Positions 9,735-17,919 of a stretch of 64,000 bases of DNA are shown one piece after another. The notes below the pieces were generated by a model, which searched no databases, was not told the origin of the DNA, and saw only the letters and a list, made by a program, of their open reading frames with translations. The DNA lies in contig CANMQO010000002.1 of assembly GCA_947500055.1 (NCBI GenBank), positions 310,001 to 374,000 of the forward strand, read 5' to 3'. Source of the stretch: an uncultured Paracoccaceae bacterium (lineage in GTDB: Bacteria > Pseudomonadota > Alphaproteobacteria > Rhodobacterales > Rhodobacteraceae). Numbering within the stretch: the first letter of the stretch is position 1; every line of letters starts with the position of its first letter. The position numbers and the translations under genes are program-made.

Positions 9735-9766
9735 TGTCTGTTTGCCCATCTGCGGGCAAACAGACA
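9735..9766 (+). terminator. 13-base perfect stem-loop ending just before an ATG
   Basis: TGTCTGTTTGCCC pairs perfectly with GGGCAAACAGACA across a six-base loop. It starts eight bases after the SH3 gene stop and ends three bases before the ATG of the next gene, so it fills the place of that gene's ribosome-binding site. There is no T-tract. It could be a terminator, a processed 3' end, or a translational block. Confidence 0.6.
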
Positions 9767-9769
9767 GCC

Positions 9770-10597
9770 ATGACACATAAATCGATACTGATAACCGGTT
9801 GCTCCTCCGGCATTGGGCTGGATGCAGCCCGCGGATTAAGAGCGGAAGGCTGGCGCGTTTTTGCCAGTTGCCGCCAGCAAAAGGACTGTGACCGCCTGAC
9901 ATCCGAAGGCTTTGAGGCGCCCCGGATCGACTACGCGGACCCCGATAGCATCGTGAACGGATTGGCCGAGGTGCTGGAGGCGACAGGCGGCACGCTCGAC
10001 GCCCTGTTCAACAACGGAGCCTACGCCTGCCCCGGCGCGGTCGAAGACCTGCCGGTTGGCGGGCTGCGCGCCATTTTTGAAACCAACGTCTTTGGTTATC
10101 ATGAGCTTACACGCCTCGTGATCCCGGTGATGCGGGCGCAGGGACAGGGGCGGATTATCAACAACTCATCCATTCTGGGCTTTGTCGGGCTGCGCTGGCG
10201 TGGTGCGTATGTGGCAACGAAATTCGCTCTGGAAGGTTTGACAGACGTGCTGCGGGTCGAGATGGCGGACGCGAAAATCAAAGTCATCCTGATCGAACCC
10301 GGCCCGGTCACATCTGATATTCGCAAAAACGCCATTCCGCATTTTGAAAAATGGATTGATTGGGAACAATCGCCCCGCAAGGAACAGTATGCCGAACTGC
10401 GCGATCGGCTTTATACCGAGAGCGGGCCGGATGCGTTTGAACTGCCCGCCAGCGCGGTCACGAAAAAACTGTTGCACGCGCTGACATCGCAGCGCCCCAA
10501 GCCCCGTTACTATGTGACTTTGCCCACCTATCTGATGGGTTTTCTACGGCGCATTTTGCCAACCCGGCTGCTGGATCAGGTGATTTTGCGGGTCTGA
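9770..10597 (+). CDS. Short-chain dehydrogenase/reductase
   Basis: A 275-residue classical SDR. The Rossmann motif TGCSSGIG is at residues 8-15, NNGAYA replaces the usual NNAG, the catalytic Ser is in INNSSILG, and YVATK carries the Tyr and Lys. The C-terminal extension (YYVTLPTYLMGFLRRILPTR) is seen in larger lipid- or steroid-type SDRs. The substrate is unknown. ATG 9770 puts the Rossmann strand at residue 4. No good ribosome-binding site is visible, because the upstream hairpin covers that stretch. Confidence 0.88.
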   Translation: MTHKSILITGCSSGIGLDAARGLRAEGWRVFASCRQQKDCDRLTSEGFEAPRIDYADPDSIVNGLAEVLEATGGTLDALFNNGAYACPGAVEDLPVGGLRAIFETNVFGYHELTRLVIPVMRAQGQGRIINNSSILGFVGLRWRGAYVATKFALEGLTDVLRVEMADAKIKVILIEPGPVTSDIRKNAIPHFEKWIDWEQSPRKEQYAELRDRLYTESGPDAFELPASAVTKKLLHALTSQRPKPRYYVTLPTYLMGFLRRILPTRLLDQVILRV

Positions 10598-10657
10598 GGG
10601 TTTCCTTCGCCTCATAGCCTGCTACATCTCGCCTGACTTGAACAAAGGATCGTTGTT

Positions 10658-10864
10658 ATGGCGAATGACCCGCTATTCTGGATTGTCGCCCTTGCCGTTA
10701 TCATCGTGCTGGGCATTCTTCTGATGGGTATCAGTACATTCGGTAAGGACGGCGAAGAAAACCGAAAATATGCAAATAAATTAATGCGTTGGCGGATTGC
10801 TGCACAGTTTATCGCGGTCCTTTTGATTTTGCTTTTTGTCTATCTGCGTCGTCAGGGGGGGTAA
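10658..10864 (+). CDS. HIG1-domain twin transmembrane protein
   Basis: 68 residues with two membrane helices (about 8-26 and 46-62) joined by a basic loop containing NKLMRWRIAAQF, the signature of the HIG1 family called twin transmembrane protein in Rhodobacterales. Mitochondrial HIG1 proteins stabilise cytochrome oxidase supercomplexes; a respiratory role here is inference. It lies two bases upstream of the cobalamin adenosyltransferase gene and is probably cotranscribed with it. Confidence 0.8.
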   Translation: MANDPLFWIVALAVIIVLGILLMGISTFGKDGEENRKYANKLMRWRIAAQFIAVLLILLFVYLRRQGG

Positions 10865-10866
10865 TC

Positions 10867-11439
10867 ATGGTTGTCTTGAACAAGATTTACACAAAGACCG
10901 GTGATGCGGGCGAGACCGCACTTGGCAACGGCAGCCGCGTCGCCAAACATTCGCTGCGCGTCACGTCCTATGGCACGGTTGACGAAACCAATGCGACTGT
11001 AGGTCTGGCCCGTCTGCATGCAGATGCCAATGTGGATGCCCAATTGGCCATGATCCAGAATGATCTGTTTGATCTGGGGGCCGATCTCTGCCGACCTGAC
11101 ATGGAAAAGGATGCTGAGGCCGAATACCCGCCCTTGCGCATGTCCAACGCGCAGGTCGAACGGCTGGAGGCGGAAATCGACGCGATGACCAAAAAAGTTG
11201 AACCATTACGCAGCTTTATCCTACCCGGCGGTTCACCGCTGGCCGCGCATATGCATCTGTGTCGGACCGTATCGCGCCGGGCGGAGCGGTTAACGGTCGA
11301 ACTGGCCACGATGGAATCCGTGAACCCCGCCGCTGTGAAATATCTTAACCGGTTGTCAGACTGGTTTTTTCAGGCATCCCGGATCGCCAATGAAAATGGC
11401 CGTGATGATGTGCTGTGGGTGCCCGGCGCGAACAGGTAA
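10867..11439 (+). CDS. Cob(I)alamin adenosyltransferase, PduO type
   Basis: 190 residues. The N-terminal ATP motif YTKTGDAGETALGNGSRVAK and the C-terminal helical signature LPGGSPLAAHMHLCRTVSRRAERL (split here across residues about 118-141) identify the PduO family. It transfers adenosyl from ATP to cob(I)alamin, giving coenzyme B12 for mutases such as methylmalonyl- and ethylmalonyl-CoA mutase. That fits mcd elsewhere in the window. The start at 10867 has a G-rich ribosome-binding site. Its TAA stop (11437-11439) lies inside a 26-base palindrome. Confidence 0.93.
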   Translation: MVVLNKIYTKTGDAGETALGNGSRVAKHSLRVTSYGTVDETNATVGLARLHADANVDAQLAMIQNDLFDLGADLCRPDMEKDAEAEYPPLRMSNAQVERLEAEIDAMTKKVEPLRSFILPGGSPLAAHMHLCRTVSRRAERLTVELATMESVNPAAVKYLNRLSDWFFQASRIANENGRDDVLWVPGANR

Positions 11440-11461
11440 GATGGGTTTAAACCCATCTTAC
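11436..11461. repeat. Perfect 26-base palindrome containing a stop codon
   Basis: The left arm GTAAGATGGGTTT is the exact reverse complement of the right arm AAACCCATCTTAC. The TAA of the adenosyltransferase gene is bases 2-4 of the element. Its arms match the small palindrome at 3432-3449. Confidence 0.9.
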
Positions 11462-11550
11462 GGGACGTTGCGTGACCCCCACCGCACGGTGCATTGCGCG
11501 GTCACCGCCCGAATCAGAGGTTAATTCGTTATTTTGCTGGCAAAACGCCG

Positions 11551-11588
11551 GTCGGCAAAGCGTCGGCGATGCGTCGGCAAAACGTCGG
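11551..11588. repeat. Three and a half tandem 11-base repeats (GTCGGC-type)
   Basis: GTCGGCAAAGC, GTCGGCGATGC, GTCGGCAAAAC and then GTCGG run head to tail. An inverted copy, TTTTGCCGAC, follows at 11593-11602. They lie between the adenosyltransferase and zinc-ribbon genes, both of which end towards this region. Confidence 0.75.
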
Positions 11589-11703
11589 ACCCTTTTGCCG
11601 ACATGTGCCTGATTAACGGTTCGTACGTTGGGAATGGGCAATATTTGCAACTGATACATGTTCCGTCCGGCCGATAACCGTTGTGACCCACCGCAATTGG
11701 AGG

Positions 11704-11961
11704 TCAGGACGTTTTCCACCGTTCCAGCCGCGGCAGCGACCGGGTGAATACCCATCCCATGAACCGGGGCATCCCTTTTTTCTGTAACGCATCAATGCAA
11801 AACGCCTGCATCTGTGCGACGTCAAAATCCGATTGCCGGAATGCGCCTTCATCATAGCAGAGCGAGCAGTATTTGCTGCTGCGTGTTCCGTCGGCCTCTG
11901 TCCCGCCGCCGTCCGGGTCCTTGTTCATTGGCATTCCGCAACTTTGGCAGACCTGTCCCAT
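11704..11961 (-). CDS. Putative zinc-ribbon protein
   Basis: 85 residues. The N-terminus MGQVCQSCGMPM followed by SKYCSLCYDEG gives two CxxC pairs, matching the putative zinc-ribbon family PF12674. The C-terminal half (QMQAFCIDALQKKGMP and a Trp/Arg-rich end) is helical. The start at 11961 puts the first knuckle at residue 5; upstream in-frame starts would run into the divergent promoter. It is divergent from a merR gene and probably under its control. Confidence 0.75.
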   Translation of the reverse strand: MGQVCQSCGMPMNKDPDGGGTEADGTRSSKYCSLCYDEGAFRQSDFDVAQMQAFCIDALQKKGMPRFMGWVFTRSLPRLERWKTS

Positions 11962-12005
11962 TCCTATCACCCTCAGAATCATTTTGGCACCTTGCCGGAT
12001 GTCCA

Positions 12006-12047
12006 ATAGTTTTCTAAAACCATGGAGTAGAGTCAATGGTTTTAGAA
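12006..12047 (-). promoter_or_regulatory. MerR-type promoter/operator between the zinc-ribbon and merR genes
   Basis: On the minus strand TTGACT (12036-12031) is followed after 19 bases by AACTAT (12011-12006); an over-long 19-20 base spacer is the hallmark of MerR-activated promoters. The region also holds a perfect 12-base inverted repeat, TTCTAAAACCAT at 12012-12023 and ATGGTTTTAGAA at 12036-12047. The -10 match is weak. Confidence 0.55.
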
Positions 12048-12052
12048 CAACG

Positions 12053-12427
12053 ATGCGGATCGGCGCCCTTTCAGCACTGACCGGCCTGTCGCGGGACACG
12101 CTGCGGTTTTATGAAAAGCAGGGGTTGATCCGGTCGCGGCCATCAGCTGAGCCGTCCAACACCTATCGCGACTATCCGGAGGAAACCGCCGAGCGGTTGC
12201 GCATGATCAGTGATGCGCGGGACGCCGGGTTGTCCATCTCGGACCTGAAGACGCTGTTGGACTGGATGGAAACGGGCGACCTGGGGGCGTTTGACCTGGA
12301 CGCGTTTCTGGACGAACGCATCACACAGCTGGAACATGTCATTGCCACGGCGCAGCGCACGCTGGACATACTCAACGGGACGCGGGCCGCAATCACGATG
12401 TCAGACCAAATCCATATCCCGGAATAG
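12053..12427 (+). CDS. MerR-family transcriptional regulator
   Basis: 124 residues. MRIGALSALTGLSRDTLRFY starts the winged-helix DNA-binding domain, and EKQGLIRSRPS follows. A dimerisation helix ends in ITQLEHVIATAQRTLDIL. There is no cysteine at all, so the thiol metal-binding sites of MerR, CueR or ZntR are missing and the effector is unknown. It starts five bases past the dyad at 12012-12047 and is divergent from the zinc-ribbon gene. Confidence 0.88.
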   Translation: MRIGALSALTGLSRDTLRFYEKQGLIRSRPSAEPSNTYRDYPEETAERLRMISDARDAGLSISDLKTLLDWMETGDLGAFDLDAFLDERITQLEHVIATAQRTLDILNGTRAAITMSDQIHIPE

Positions 12428-12553
12428 CTCCCCTGAAGATACGTGGCGTCCAAGGGCTGCTGTGCGTCGATTTTGCACTGTTGTTGCCCCGGTCCGCACG
12501 ATAATAACGTCCCGAGAACGTAAATGCTCAGATTCTTTGGGAGAGAAACGCAG

Positions 12554-13312
12554 ATGAAGGTCCTCGTACCCGTCAAGCGCGTGATCGACTATAACGTGAA
12601 GGTTCGCGTCAAAGCGGATGGTTCAGGTGTCGATCTTGCGAACGTCAAAATGTCCATGAACCCTTTCGATGAAATTGCCGTGGAAGAGGCGATCCGCCTG
12701 CGCGAAGCCGGCAAGGTCGAAGAAGTCGTGGCCGTATCCATCGGCGTCAAGCAGGCGCAGGAAACCCTGCGCACGGCCCTTGCCATGGGTGCTGACAGGG
12801 CGATCCTGATCGTGGCTGCCGACGATGTGCATACCGACATCGAACCATTGGCCGTTGCCAAACTTCTGGCCGCTGTCGTCAAGGAAGAAGAGCCGGGCCT
12901 GGTCCTCTGTGGCAAACAGGCGATCGACAACGACATGAACGCCACCGGTCAGATGCTGTCTGCCCTGCTGGGCTGGTCGCAGGCCACATTCGCATCCGAA
13001 GTGAACATTGACGGCGATAGTGCAACCGTCACCCGCGAAGTTGATGGCGGTTTGCAGACGATCAAGGTCACCATGCCGACAATCATCAGCGTCGATCTGC
13101 GCCTGAACGAACCGCGCTATGCATCCTTGCCCAACATCATGAAGGCGAAGAAAAAGCCTTTGGATGAAAAGACCCCAGCCGATTACGGCGTTGACGTGAC
13201 CCCACGCCTGAACGTGGTCAGCACGACAGAGCCGGAGGCGCGCAAGGCCGGTATCATGGTTGGTTCGGTCGACGAACTTGTTGAAAAACTCAAAGAAGCG
13301 GGGGCTGTGTAA
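12554..13312 (+). CDS. etfB: Electron transfer flavoprotein, beta subunit
   Basis: 252 residues from [20 protein letters not shown]. It has the EtfB fold, the AMP-binding stretch [17 protein letters not shown] and the signature [20 protein letters not shown] (residues about 185-204), which includes the recognition loop for acyl-CoA dehydrogenases. ETF collects electrons from acyl-CoA dehydrogenases such as Mcd, encoded elsewhere in this window, and passes them to ETF-ubiquinone oxidoreductase. Its TAA overlaps the etfA ATG by one base. Confidence 0.97.
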   Translation: MKVLVPVKRVIDYNVKVRVKADGSGVDLANVKMSMNPFDEIAVEEAIRLREAGKVEEVVAVSIGVKQAQETLRTALAMGADRAILIVAADDVHTDIEPLAVAKLLAAVVKEEEPGLVLCGKQAIDNDMNATGQMLSALLGWSQATFASEVNIDGDSATVTREVDGGLQTIKVTMPTIISVDLRLNEPRYASLPNIMKAKKKPLDEKTPADYGVDVTPRLNVVSTTEPEARKAGIMVGSVDELVEKLKEAGAV

Positions 13313-14238
13313 TGGCTGTTCTTCTGATTGGTGAAGTGACCGATGGCGCATTGGCCGTTGACGCAACCGCAAAAGCCGTTTCTGCGGCCACCGCATTGGG
13401 TGATGTGACCGTATTATGTGCCGGTGCCTCTGCGCAGGCTGCCGCCGCCGAGGCCGCAAAGATCGATGGTGTTTCCAAGGTGCTTTGTGCGGAGGATGAC
13501 GCATTGGGTCATCGTCTGGCCGAACCAACAGCCGATCTGATCGTGTCGCTGGCGGGTGACTACAGCCATATCGCCGCCCCCGGCACCACGGACGCCAAGA
13601 ACGTGATGCCCCGTGTGGCAGCACTTCTTGATGCGATGGTGATTTCCGAAGTAACCGCAATTGTCGATGCCGACACTTTCGAGCGCCCGATTTATGCGGG
13701 CAACGCGATCCAGACCGTCAAGTCATCCGATGACAAGAAGGTCATGACAATCCGGACCGCTGGCTTTGATGCCGCAGGCATGGGCGGTTCTGCATCGGTC
13801 GAAAGCATCGGTGGCGCCAGCAATTCCGGCCTGTCGGAATGGGTTGAGGATAAGGTCGCGGCCTCTGACCGTCCAGAACTGACATCTGCAGGTGTTGTTG
13901 TTTCCGGTGGTCGCGGTGTCGGGTCCGAGGAAGACTTTGCCCTGATCGAAAAGCTGGCGGACAAGCTGAACGCGGCCGTGGGCGCATCACGTGCCGCTGT
14001 TGACAGCGGTTATGCACCGAATGACTGGCAGGTGGGTCAGACCGGCAAGGTTGTTGCCCCTGATCTTTATGTTGCCGTCGGTATCTCTGGTGCGATCCAG
14101 CACCTTGCCGGGATGAAGGACAGCAAGATCATCGTTGCGATCAATAAGGACGAGGAAGCACCGATTTTCCAGGTGGCTGATTTTGGTCTGGTCGCGGATC
14201 TGTTCAACGCCGTCCCGGAGCTTACAGAAAAGCTCTGA
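13312..14238 (+). CDS. etfA: Electron transfer flavoprotein, alpha subunit
   Basis: 308 residues. The C-terminal FAD domain is clear: [60 protein letters not shown] and [20 protein letters not shown]. It binds the redox-active FAD of the heterodimer. It is translationally coupled to etfB and ends at a strong terminator. Confidence 0.97.
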   Translation: MAVLLIGEVTDGALAVDATAKAVSAATALGDVTVLCAGASAQAAAAEAAKIDGVSKVLCAEDDALGHRLAEPTADLIVSLAGDYSHIAAPGTTDAKNVMPRVAALLDAMVISEVTAIVDADTFERPIYAGNAIQTVKSSDDKKVMTIRTAGFDAAGMGGSASVESIGGASNSGLSEWVEDKVAASDRPELTSAGVVVSGGRGVGSEEDFALIEKLADKLNAAVGASRAAVDSGYAPNDWQVGQTGKVVAPDLYVAVGISGAIQHLAGMKDSKIIVAINKDEEAPIFQVADFGLVADLFNAVPELTEKL

Positions 14239-14262
14239 CCGGCAAAGCAAGACGCATAAAGG

Positions 14263-14288
14263 GCCCGCTGTTCGCAGCGGGCTTTTTT
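14263..14288 (+). terminator. Rho-independent terminator of etfBA
   Basis: GCCCGCTG-TTCG-CAGCGGGC followed by six T. The convergent DUF6473 gene has its stop codon (14287-14289) in the T-tract, so the hairpin probably serves both directions. Confidence 0.92.
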
Positions 14289-15135
14289 ATGGCACGCGGT
14301 AAAGATGTTCCCGCAACGACGGGATCAGCCATGAACTGACCTCTGCATGGCAGGTCACGCCAAGCATTTCAGAGGCCACTGTCGCCTCGCTTTCCGGGAA
14401 ATGCATGCCTTCTGTTCCCTCAAACAGCGCCCCCTCGGATGGGTTGGTCACGACGATATCCTGCACCAGGGGGCGCAATTCCTCGACCATGGATTGGGTG
14501 ATGAAAAGCGGGTCGGCCTGCAACTGGCTTTGCCGTTCTGACCAATGTTGGTCGTTCAATTCCTCCTCTGAAAACCACAGCAGGATGGAACGCGGCCCGA
14601 TCTGGCCCAGCATGTTCTTCATCCGTGCGACCCAGGCTTCCCGCACCTCGCCCACGACGATGTCAAACCGTTCGGGTGACTTGGCATAAAGCGCCCCAAG
14701 CATATGTCTGACAAAGGAAAAATCAGAAAAATCAACATCGTCATAGATGGCTTGCAGGACGGTTGACGCTTTCAGAAACCGGTCATTTCGGCGCGGATGC
14801 ACGGAATAGAAGCGGTTGGACAGATAGTTCGCGCCCATGATCTGCACAACGGTCATATCCGCATCGGCGCAGATATCCATGATCGCCGGATCGTTCACAA
14901 ACGCATCAATCCCGCCATTCACGCAGCCCAGATTGACGCATGTCTGCCGCATGACCTTTTCAACGATTGATGGGAACGGTTTGGGAATATATTTTCCATA
15001 TGTTTCTGTCCCGCCGATAAAGGCGATATAGGGCCGATCAAGCCGCCGCCGCGGCCCCCGAAACAGCATTCTGGAGGCGCCATATCGACACGGCGAATAG
15101 GACAGGTCGCCATCTTCTATTGTTTCTTGTTTCAT
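14287..15135 (-). CDS. DUF6473 family protein
   Basis: 282 residues without signal peptide or membrane segment. The sequence ([60 protein letters not shown]) matches a family common in Rhodobacteraceae and labelled DUF6473. The Gly-Gly-x-Glu-Thr and Asn-x-Gly motifs recall SGNH-type or polysaccharide-related folds, but no activity is established. ATG 15135 is preferred to an upstream TTG at 15147. Confidence 0.75.
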   Translation of the reverse strand: MKQETIEDGDLSYSPCRYGASRMLFRGPRRRLDRPYIAFIGGTETYGKYIPKPFPSIVEKVMRQTCVNLGCVNGGIDAFVNDPAIMDICADADMTVVQIMGANYLSNRFYSVHPRRNDRFLKASTVLQAIYDDVDFSDFSFVRHMLGALYAKSPERFDIVVGEVREAWVARMKNMLGQIGPRSILLWFSEEELNDQHWSERQSQLQADPLFITQSMVEELRPLVQDIVVTNPSEGALFEGTEGMHFPESEATVASEMLGVTCHAEVSSWLIPSLREHLYRVP

Positions 15136-15290
15136 GATTCCCGCCAAATTTTCTACCTGCGCCTCAATACGGCCAAACGACTTGCCATTTCCCTAACGCT
15201 AAAATTGTTCGCAACTTTTCCTTGATGGCCCGGCTTGAAGCATCCCCCCACGGCGGCCTATGGTGCGGTCGAACCAGTCAGGGGAAAATC

Positions 15291-16166
15291 ATGACAATCG
15301 AACGTGTAGGCATCGTTGGCGCAGGTCAGATGGGCAATGGGATTGCCCATGTTTTTGCACTGGCTGGCTATGATGTGTTGATGACCGATATCAGTCAGGA
15401 TGCCCTGACATCCGCCATCGCTCTGATCGATCGCAACCTTGACCGTCAGGTCAGCCGTGACCTGATCACGCCCGACGCCAAGGCGGATGCCGCGGCCCGC
15501 ATTGCCACGACAACAACCCTGACCGATCTGGGCCAGACCGACCTGATCATCGAAGCCGCAACAGAACGTGAGACGATCAAAACCGCGATCTTCGAAGACC
15601 TTGTGCCGCATCTGAAGCCGACCACGATCCTGACCTCCAATACGTCGTCAATTTCGATCACCCGTCTGGCGTCCCGCACGGACCGTCCTGAAAAATTCAT
15701 GGGGTTCCATTTCATGAACCCGGTCCCGATCATGCAACTGGTCGAACTGATCCGGGGCATCGCCACGGATGAAGAAACGTTCAAGGCTTGTCATGCGGTC
15801 GTGGAACGGCTGGGTAAAACATCCGCCACCGCCGAGGATTTCCCCGCCTTCATCGTGAACCGCATCCTGATGCCGATGATCAACGAGGCGATTTATACCC
15901 TTTATGAAGGGGTCGGTTCGGTGCAATCCATCGACACCTCGCTGAAACTGGGGGCCAACCACCCGATGGGGCCACTGGAATTGGCGGATTTCATCGGGCT
16001 GGATACCTGCCTCGCGATCATGAACGTGCTGCATGACGGGCTGGCGGACACCAAGTACCGGCCCTGCCCGTTGCTGACCAAATATGTTGAAGCTGGTTGG
16101 CTGGGGCGCAAATCCCAACGGGGATTTTATGATTATCGGGGCGAGACTCCGGTTCCGACCCGATAA
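15291..16166 (+). CDS. 3-hydroxybutyryl-CoA dehydrogenase
   Basis: 291 residues. The NAD-binding GAGQMGNGIA follows MTIERVGIV; the catalytic His is in MGFHFMNPVPIMQLVELIRG, and the C-terminal dimerisation domain has FIVNRILMPMINEAIYTLYE and GANHPMGPLELADFIGLD. It oxidises (S)-3-hydroxybutyryl-CoA to acetoacetyl-CoA in fatty-acid and butyrate use. It follows etfBA on the same strand with only the convergent DUF6473 gene between, an order I recall from other roseobacters. AGGGGAAA precedes the ATG. Confidence 0.94.
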   Translation: MTIERVGIVGAGQMGNGIAHVFALAGYDVLMTDISQDALTSAIALIDRNLDRQVSRDLITPDAKADAAARIATTTTLTDLGQTDLIIEAATERETIKTAIFEDLVPHLKPTTILTSNTSSISITRLASRTDRPEKFMGFHFMNPVPIMQLVELIRGIATDEETFKACHAVVERLGKTSATAEDFPAFIVNRILMPMINEAIYTLYEGVGSVQSIDTSLKLGANHPMGPLELADFIGLDTCLAIMNVLHDGLADTKYRPCPLLTKYVEAGWLGRKSQRGFYDYRGETPVPTR

Positions 16167-16311
16167 AATGGCGCATCGCGCGGGTTGCGAATGACAGGCC
16201 CTGGCAGAGGCAACATGGGTCGATGACGAAACGTTGGCCGGTGCGGTTTCGGCCAGCGATCACGCATCCCGCCGCCGCCGGGATGGTCTGCCCCATAAAT
16301 CAGGTGACCCC

Positions 16312-16332
16312 GTCCCGGACCTGATCCGGGAC
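16312..16332. repeat. Small palindrome GTCCCGGA-CCTGA-TCCGGGAC
   Basis: Eight-base perfect arms with a five-base loop between the convergent hbdA-type and acyltransferase genes. The GTCCCGGAxxTGATCCGGGAC form is a widespread intergenic repeat in alphaproteobacteria. Confidence 0.7.
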
Positions 16333-16334
16333 CT

Positions 16335-17225
16335 CTACCCCTGATCGGATTTTGCGAGTGCCAGCGTCACCTCACGCAGCCAGGCCATAAAGGCGCGCGG
16401 CTCGCCGATACGTGTTTTCACCTCCTCGTCCGGGACAACCCGCCCGACGATGGGTTTTTGCGGTTTACCGCAAGCGTGCACGATTTCGTGCAGCAGCAGG
16501 CTTTGGCGCAGGGTGGCCGAGATCCGGTTTGCGATCTGATAACGCCGCGAATTTGATCCGGGGAAAAAACACGGCACCACCCGGGCGCCGGAGGTTCGGA
16601 TCATCTTGGCTGTGAAAACGTTCCACTCAGCCTCGATCGCGGGGCCGAACATGGTGTCAGATGTCGCCACGACGCCCGATGGGAAAAGTGCCACCAGACC
16701 ACCGTTTTTGAGGTGCTCCATCGTTTTGCGGCGCATCTCGACCATCTTTTTCTGCGAATCCGGCTCATGGGGAAACGGTACAGCGATCATGAAATCGGCG
16801 GCGTCCTTATCAATACCGGTCAGAATGGAACGTGTCAGAATACGGTAATCCGTTCGTCTGCGACCGATCAATTCCGCCAGGATCATGCCATCGACCAGCC
16901 CGTGGGGGTGATTGGCCACCAGTACCACCGGCCCGGATTCAGGGATGTTTTCCAGTTCGGCTTGCGGGGTCAGCAGGTCTATACCCATGACATCAAGACA
17001 GCCCTGCCAGAATGCCTGACCCTGATATTTGCCCTTGCGTTCGAACTTGCGGATCATCCGGACGATCTGCAACTTGCCCGTGCACCATTCGATGGTCCGG
17101 ATGATGTTGCGTTTCGTCGGATTGTCGAACGTGTTGGAGTATGTCAGCCCACGTCGATCATAGACCTGCGGCGGCGTGTCTGCCACGACCGGAGGGGCCG
17201 GGGTATCGCGGATTGTATCAGTCAA
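16335..17225 (-). CDS. Lysophospholipid acyltransferase family protein (PlsC fold)
   Basis: 296 residues. VVLVANHPHGLVDGMILAEL (about 101-120) carries the NHxxxxD-type catalytic His-Asp, with a Gly insertion as in the haemolysin-like branch of this fold. GGLVALFPSGVVATSDTMFG gives the FPxG-type substrate loop, and VPCFFPGSNSRRYQIANRIS follows. The likely reaction is acyl transfer to a lysolipid in the inner membrane; an ornithine-lipid role is possible but unproven. It ends convergently with hbdA and lies upstream of nothing else on its strand. Confidence 0.82.
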   Translation of the reverse strand: MTDTIRDTPAPPVVADTPPQVYDRRGLTYSNTFDNPTKRNIIRTIEWCTGKLQIVRMIRKFERKGKYQGQAFWQGCLDVMGIDLLTPQAELENIPESGPVVLVANHPHGLVDGMILAELIGRRRTDYRILTRSILTGIDKDAADFMIAVPFPHEPDSQKKMVEMRRKTMEHLKNGGLVALFPSGVVATSDTMFGPAIEAEWNVFTAKMIRTSGARVVPCFFPGSNSRRYQIANRISATLRQSLLLHEIVHACGKPQKPIVGRVVPDEEVKTRIGEPRAFMAWLREVTLALAKSDQG

Positions 17226-17257
17226 GTCTGTTATTGTCCCATCGGGTAATCCTACCC

Positions 17258-17527
17258 TTAATCGCCTTCGCCGAATTTGTCAGCAACCAAATCGGAGATC
17301 GCCGCCGCCAGTTTCTCTGCTTCTGGCCCGGTTGTTTCAACGTCAATGAAGGTTCCGATGGAAGCGGCCAGCATCAAAAGCCCCATGATGCTGTCGCCGC
17401 TGGTGCTTTCGCCATCTTTGCTGATGGTTGCATCGGCATCGTGGTTTTCGACCACTTCGACCAGCTTTGCCGATGCCCGCGCATGCAGGCCTTTGATGTT
17501 CTCGATCTTGAGGCGGCAGGTGGTCAT
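17258..17527 (-). CDS. Phosphocarrier protein HPr (nitrogen/regulatory PTS)
   Basis: 89 residues. His15 lies in NIKGLHARASAKLVEV and Ser46 in GDSIMGLLMLAAS, so both the Enzyme I and the HPr-kinase phosphorylation sites are kept. It overlaps the EIIA gene by four bases and is last in the run hprK-rapZ-EIIA-HPr. No sugar permease is nearby; in alphaproteobacteria such systems act as regulators rather than transporters. Enzyme I is not in this window. Confidence 0.94.
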   Translation of the reverse strand: MTTCRLKIENIKGLHARASAKLVEVVENHDADATISKDGESTSGDSIMGLLMLAASIGTFIDVETTGPEAEKLAAAISDLVADKFGEGD

Positions 17528-17919
17528 GAGGGGCTTCCGCCATTGTGGTAGTTGATGTATTTGTGCGCGGCAGCAATCGCCGCATCAACCGCGTCAGGCA
17601 CGGTGCGGCGGCGCGATTTGGCCAGCTTGATCAGCATGGGCAGATTGGCCCCGTAAAGGATCCGCCGGTTTTCCGGGCTGCAGGCCCTCAGGGATAGGTT
17701 GGATGGCGATCCGCCGAACATATCGGTCACCACGACAACCCCGGCCCCAGTATCAACCGCATCCGCGGCGGCGCAGATTTCAGATTGTTTTTTGCTGCGG
17801 TCATCCTCGGGGCCGATAGCGACGCTGACCATACCCTCTTGCGCACCGACAACATGTTCGACCGCGGCAAGATATTCCCGCGCCAACCCGCCATGCGCCA
17901 CAATCACGATACCAATCAC
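17524..17919 (-). CDS. PTS EIIA component, mannose/sorbose family (regulatory)
   Basis: 131 residues. [19 protein letters not shown] puts the phosphorylatable His at residue 9, and [20 protein letters not shown] is the EIIA-Man signature. There is no EIIB, EIIC or EIID partner nearby, so it is probably a terminal phosphate acceptor used for signalling. Four-base overlaps with rapZ and HPr indicate translational coupling. Confidence 0.93.
   Translation of the reverse strand: MIGIVIVAHGGLAREYLAAVEHVVGAQEGMVSVAIGPEDDRSKKQSEICAAADAVDTGAGVVVVTDMFGGSPSNLSLRACSPENRRILYGANLPMLIKLAKSRRRTVPDAVDAAIAAAHKYINYHNGGSPS

Noticed and set aside
12623-13660. 345-residue frame opposite etfBA
   Set aside because: Antisense to two certain genes; composition is typical of a shadow frame.
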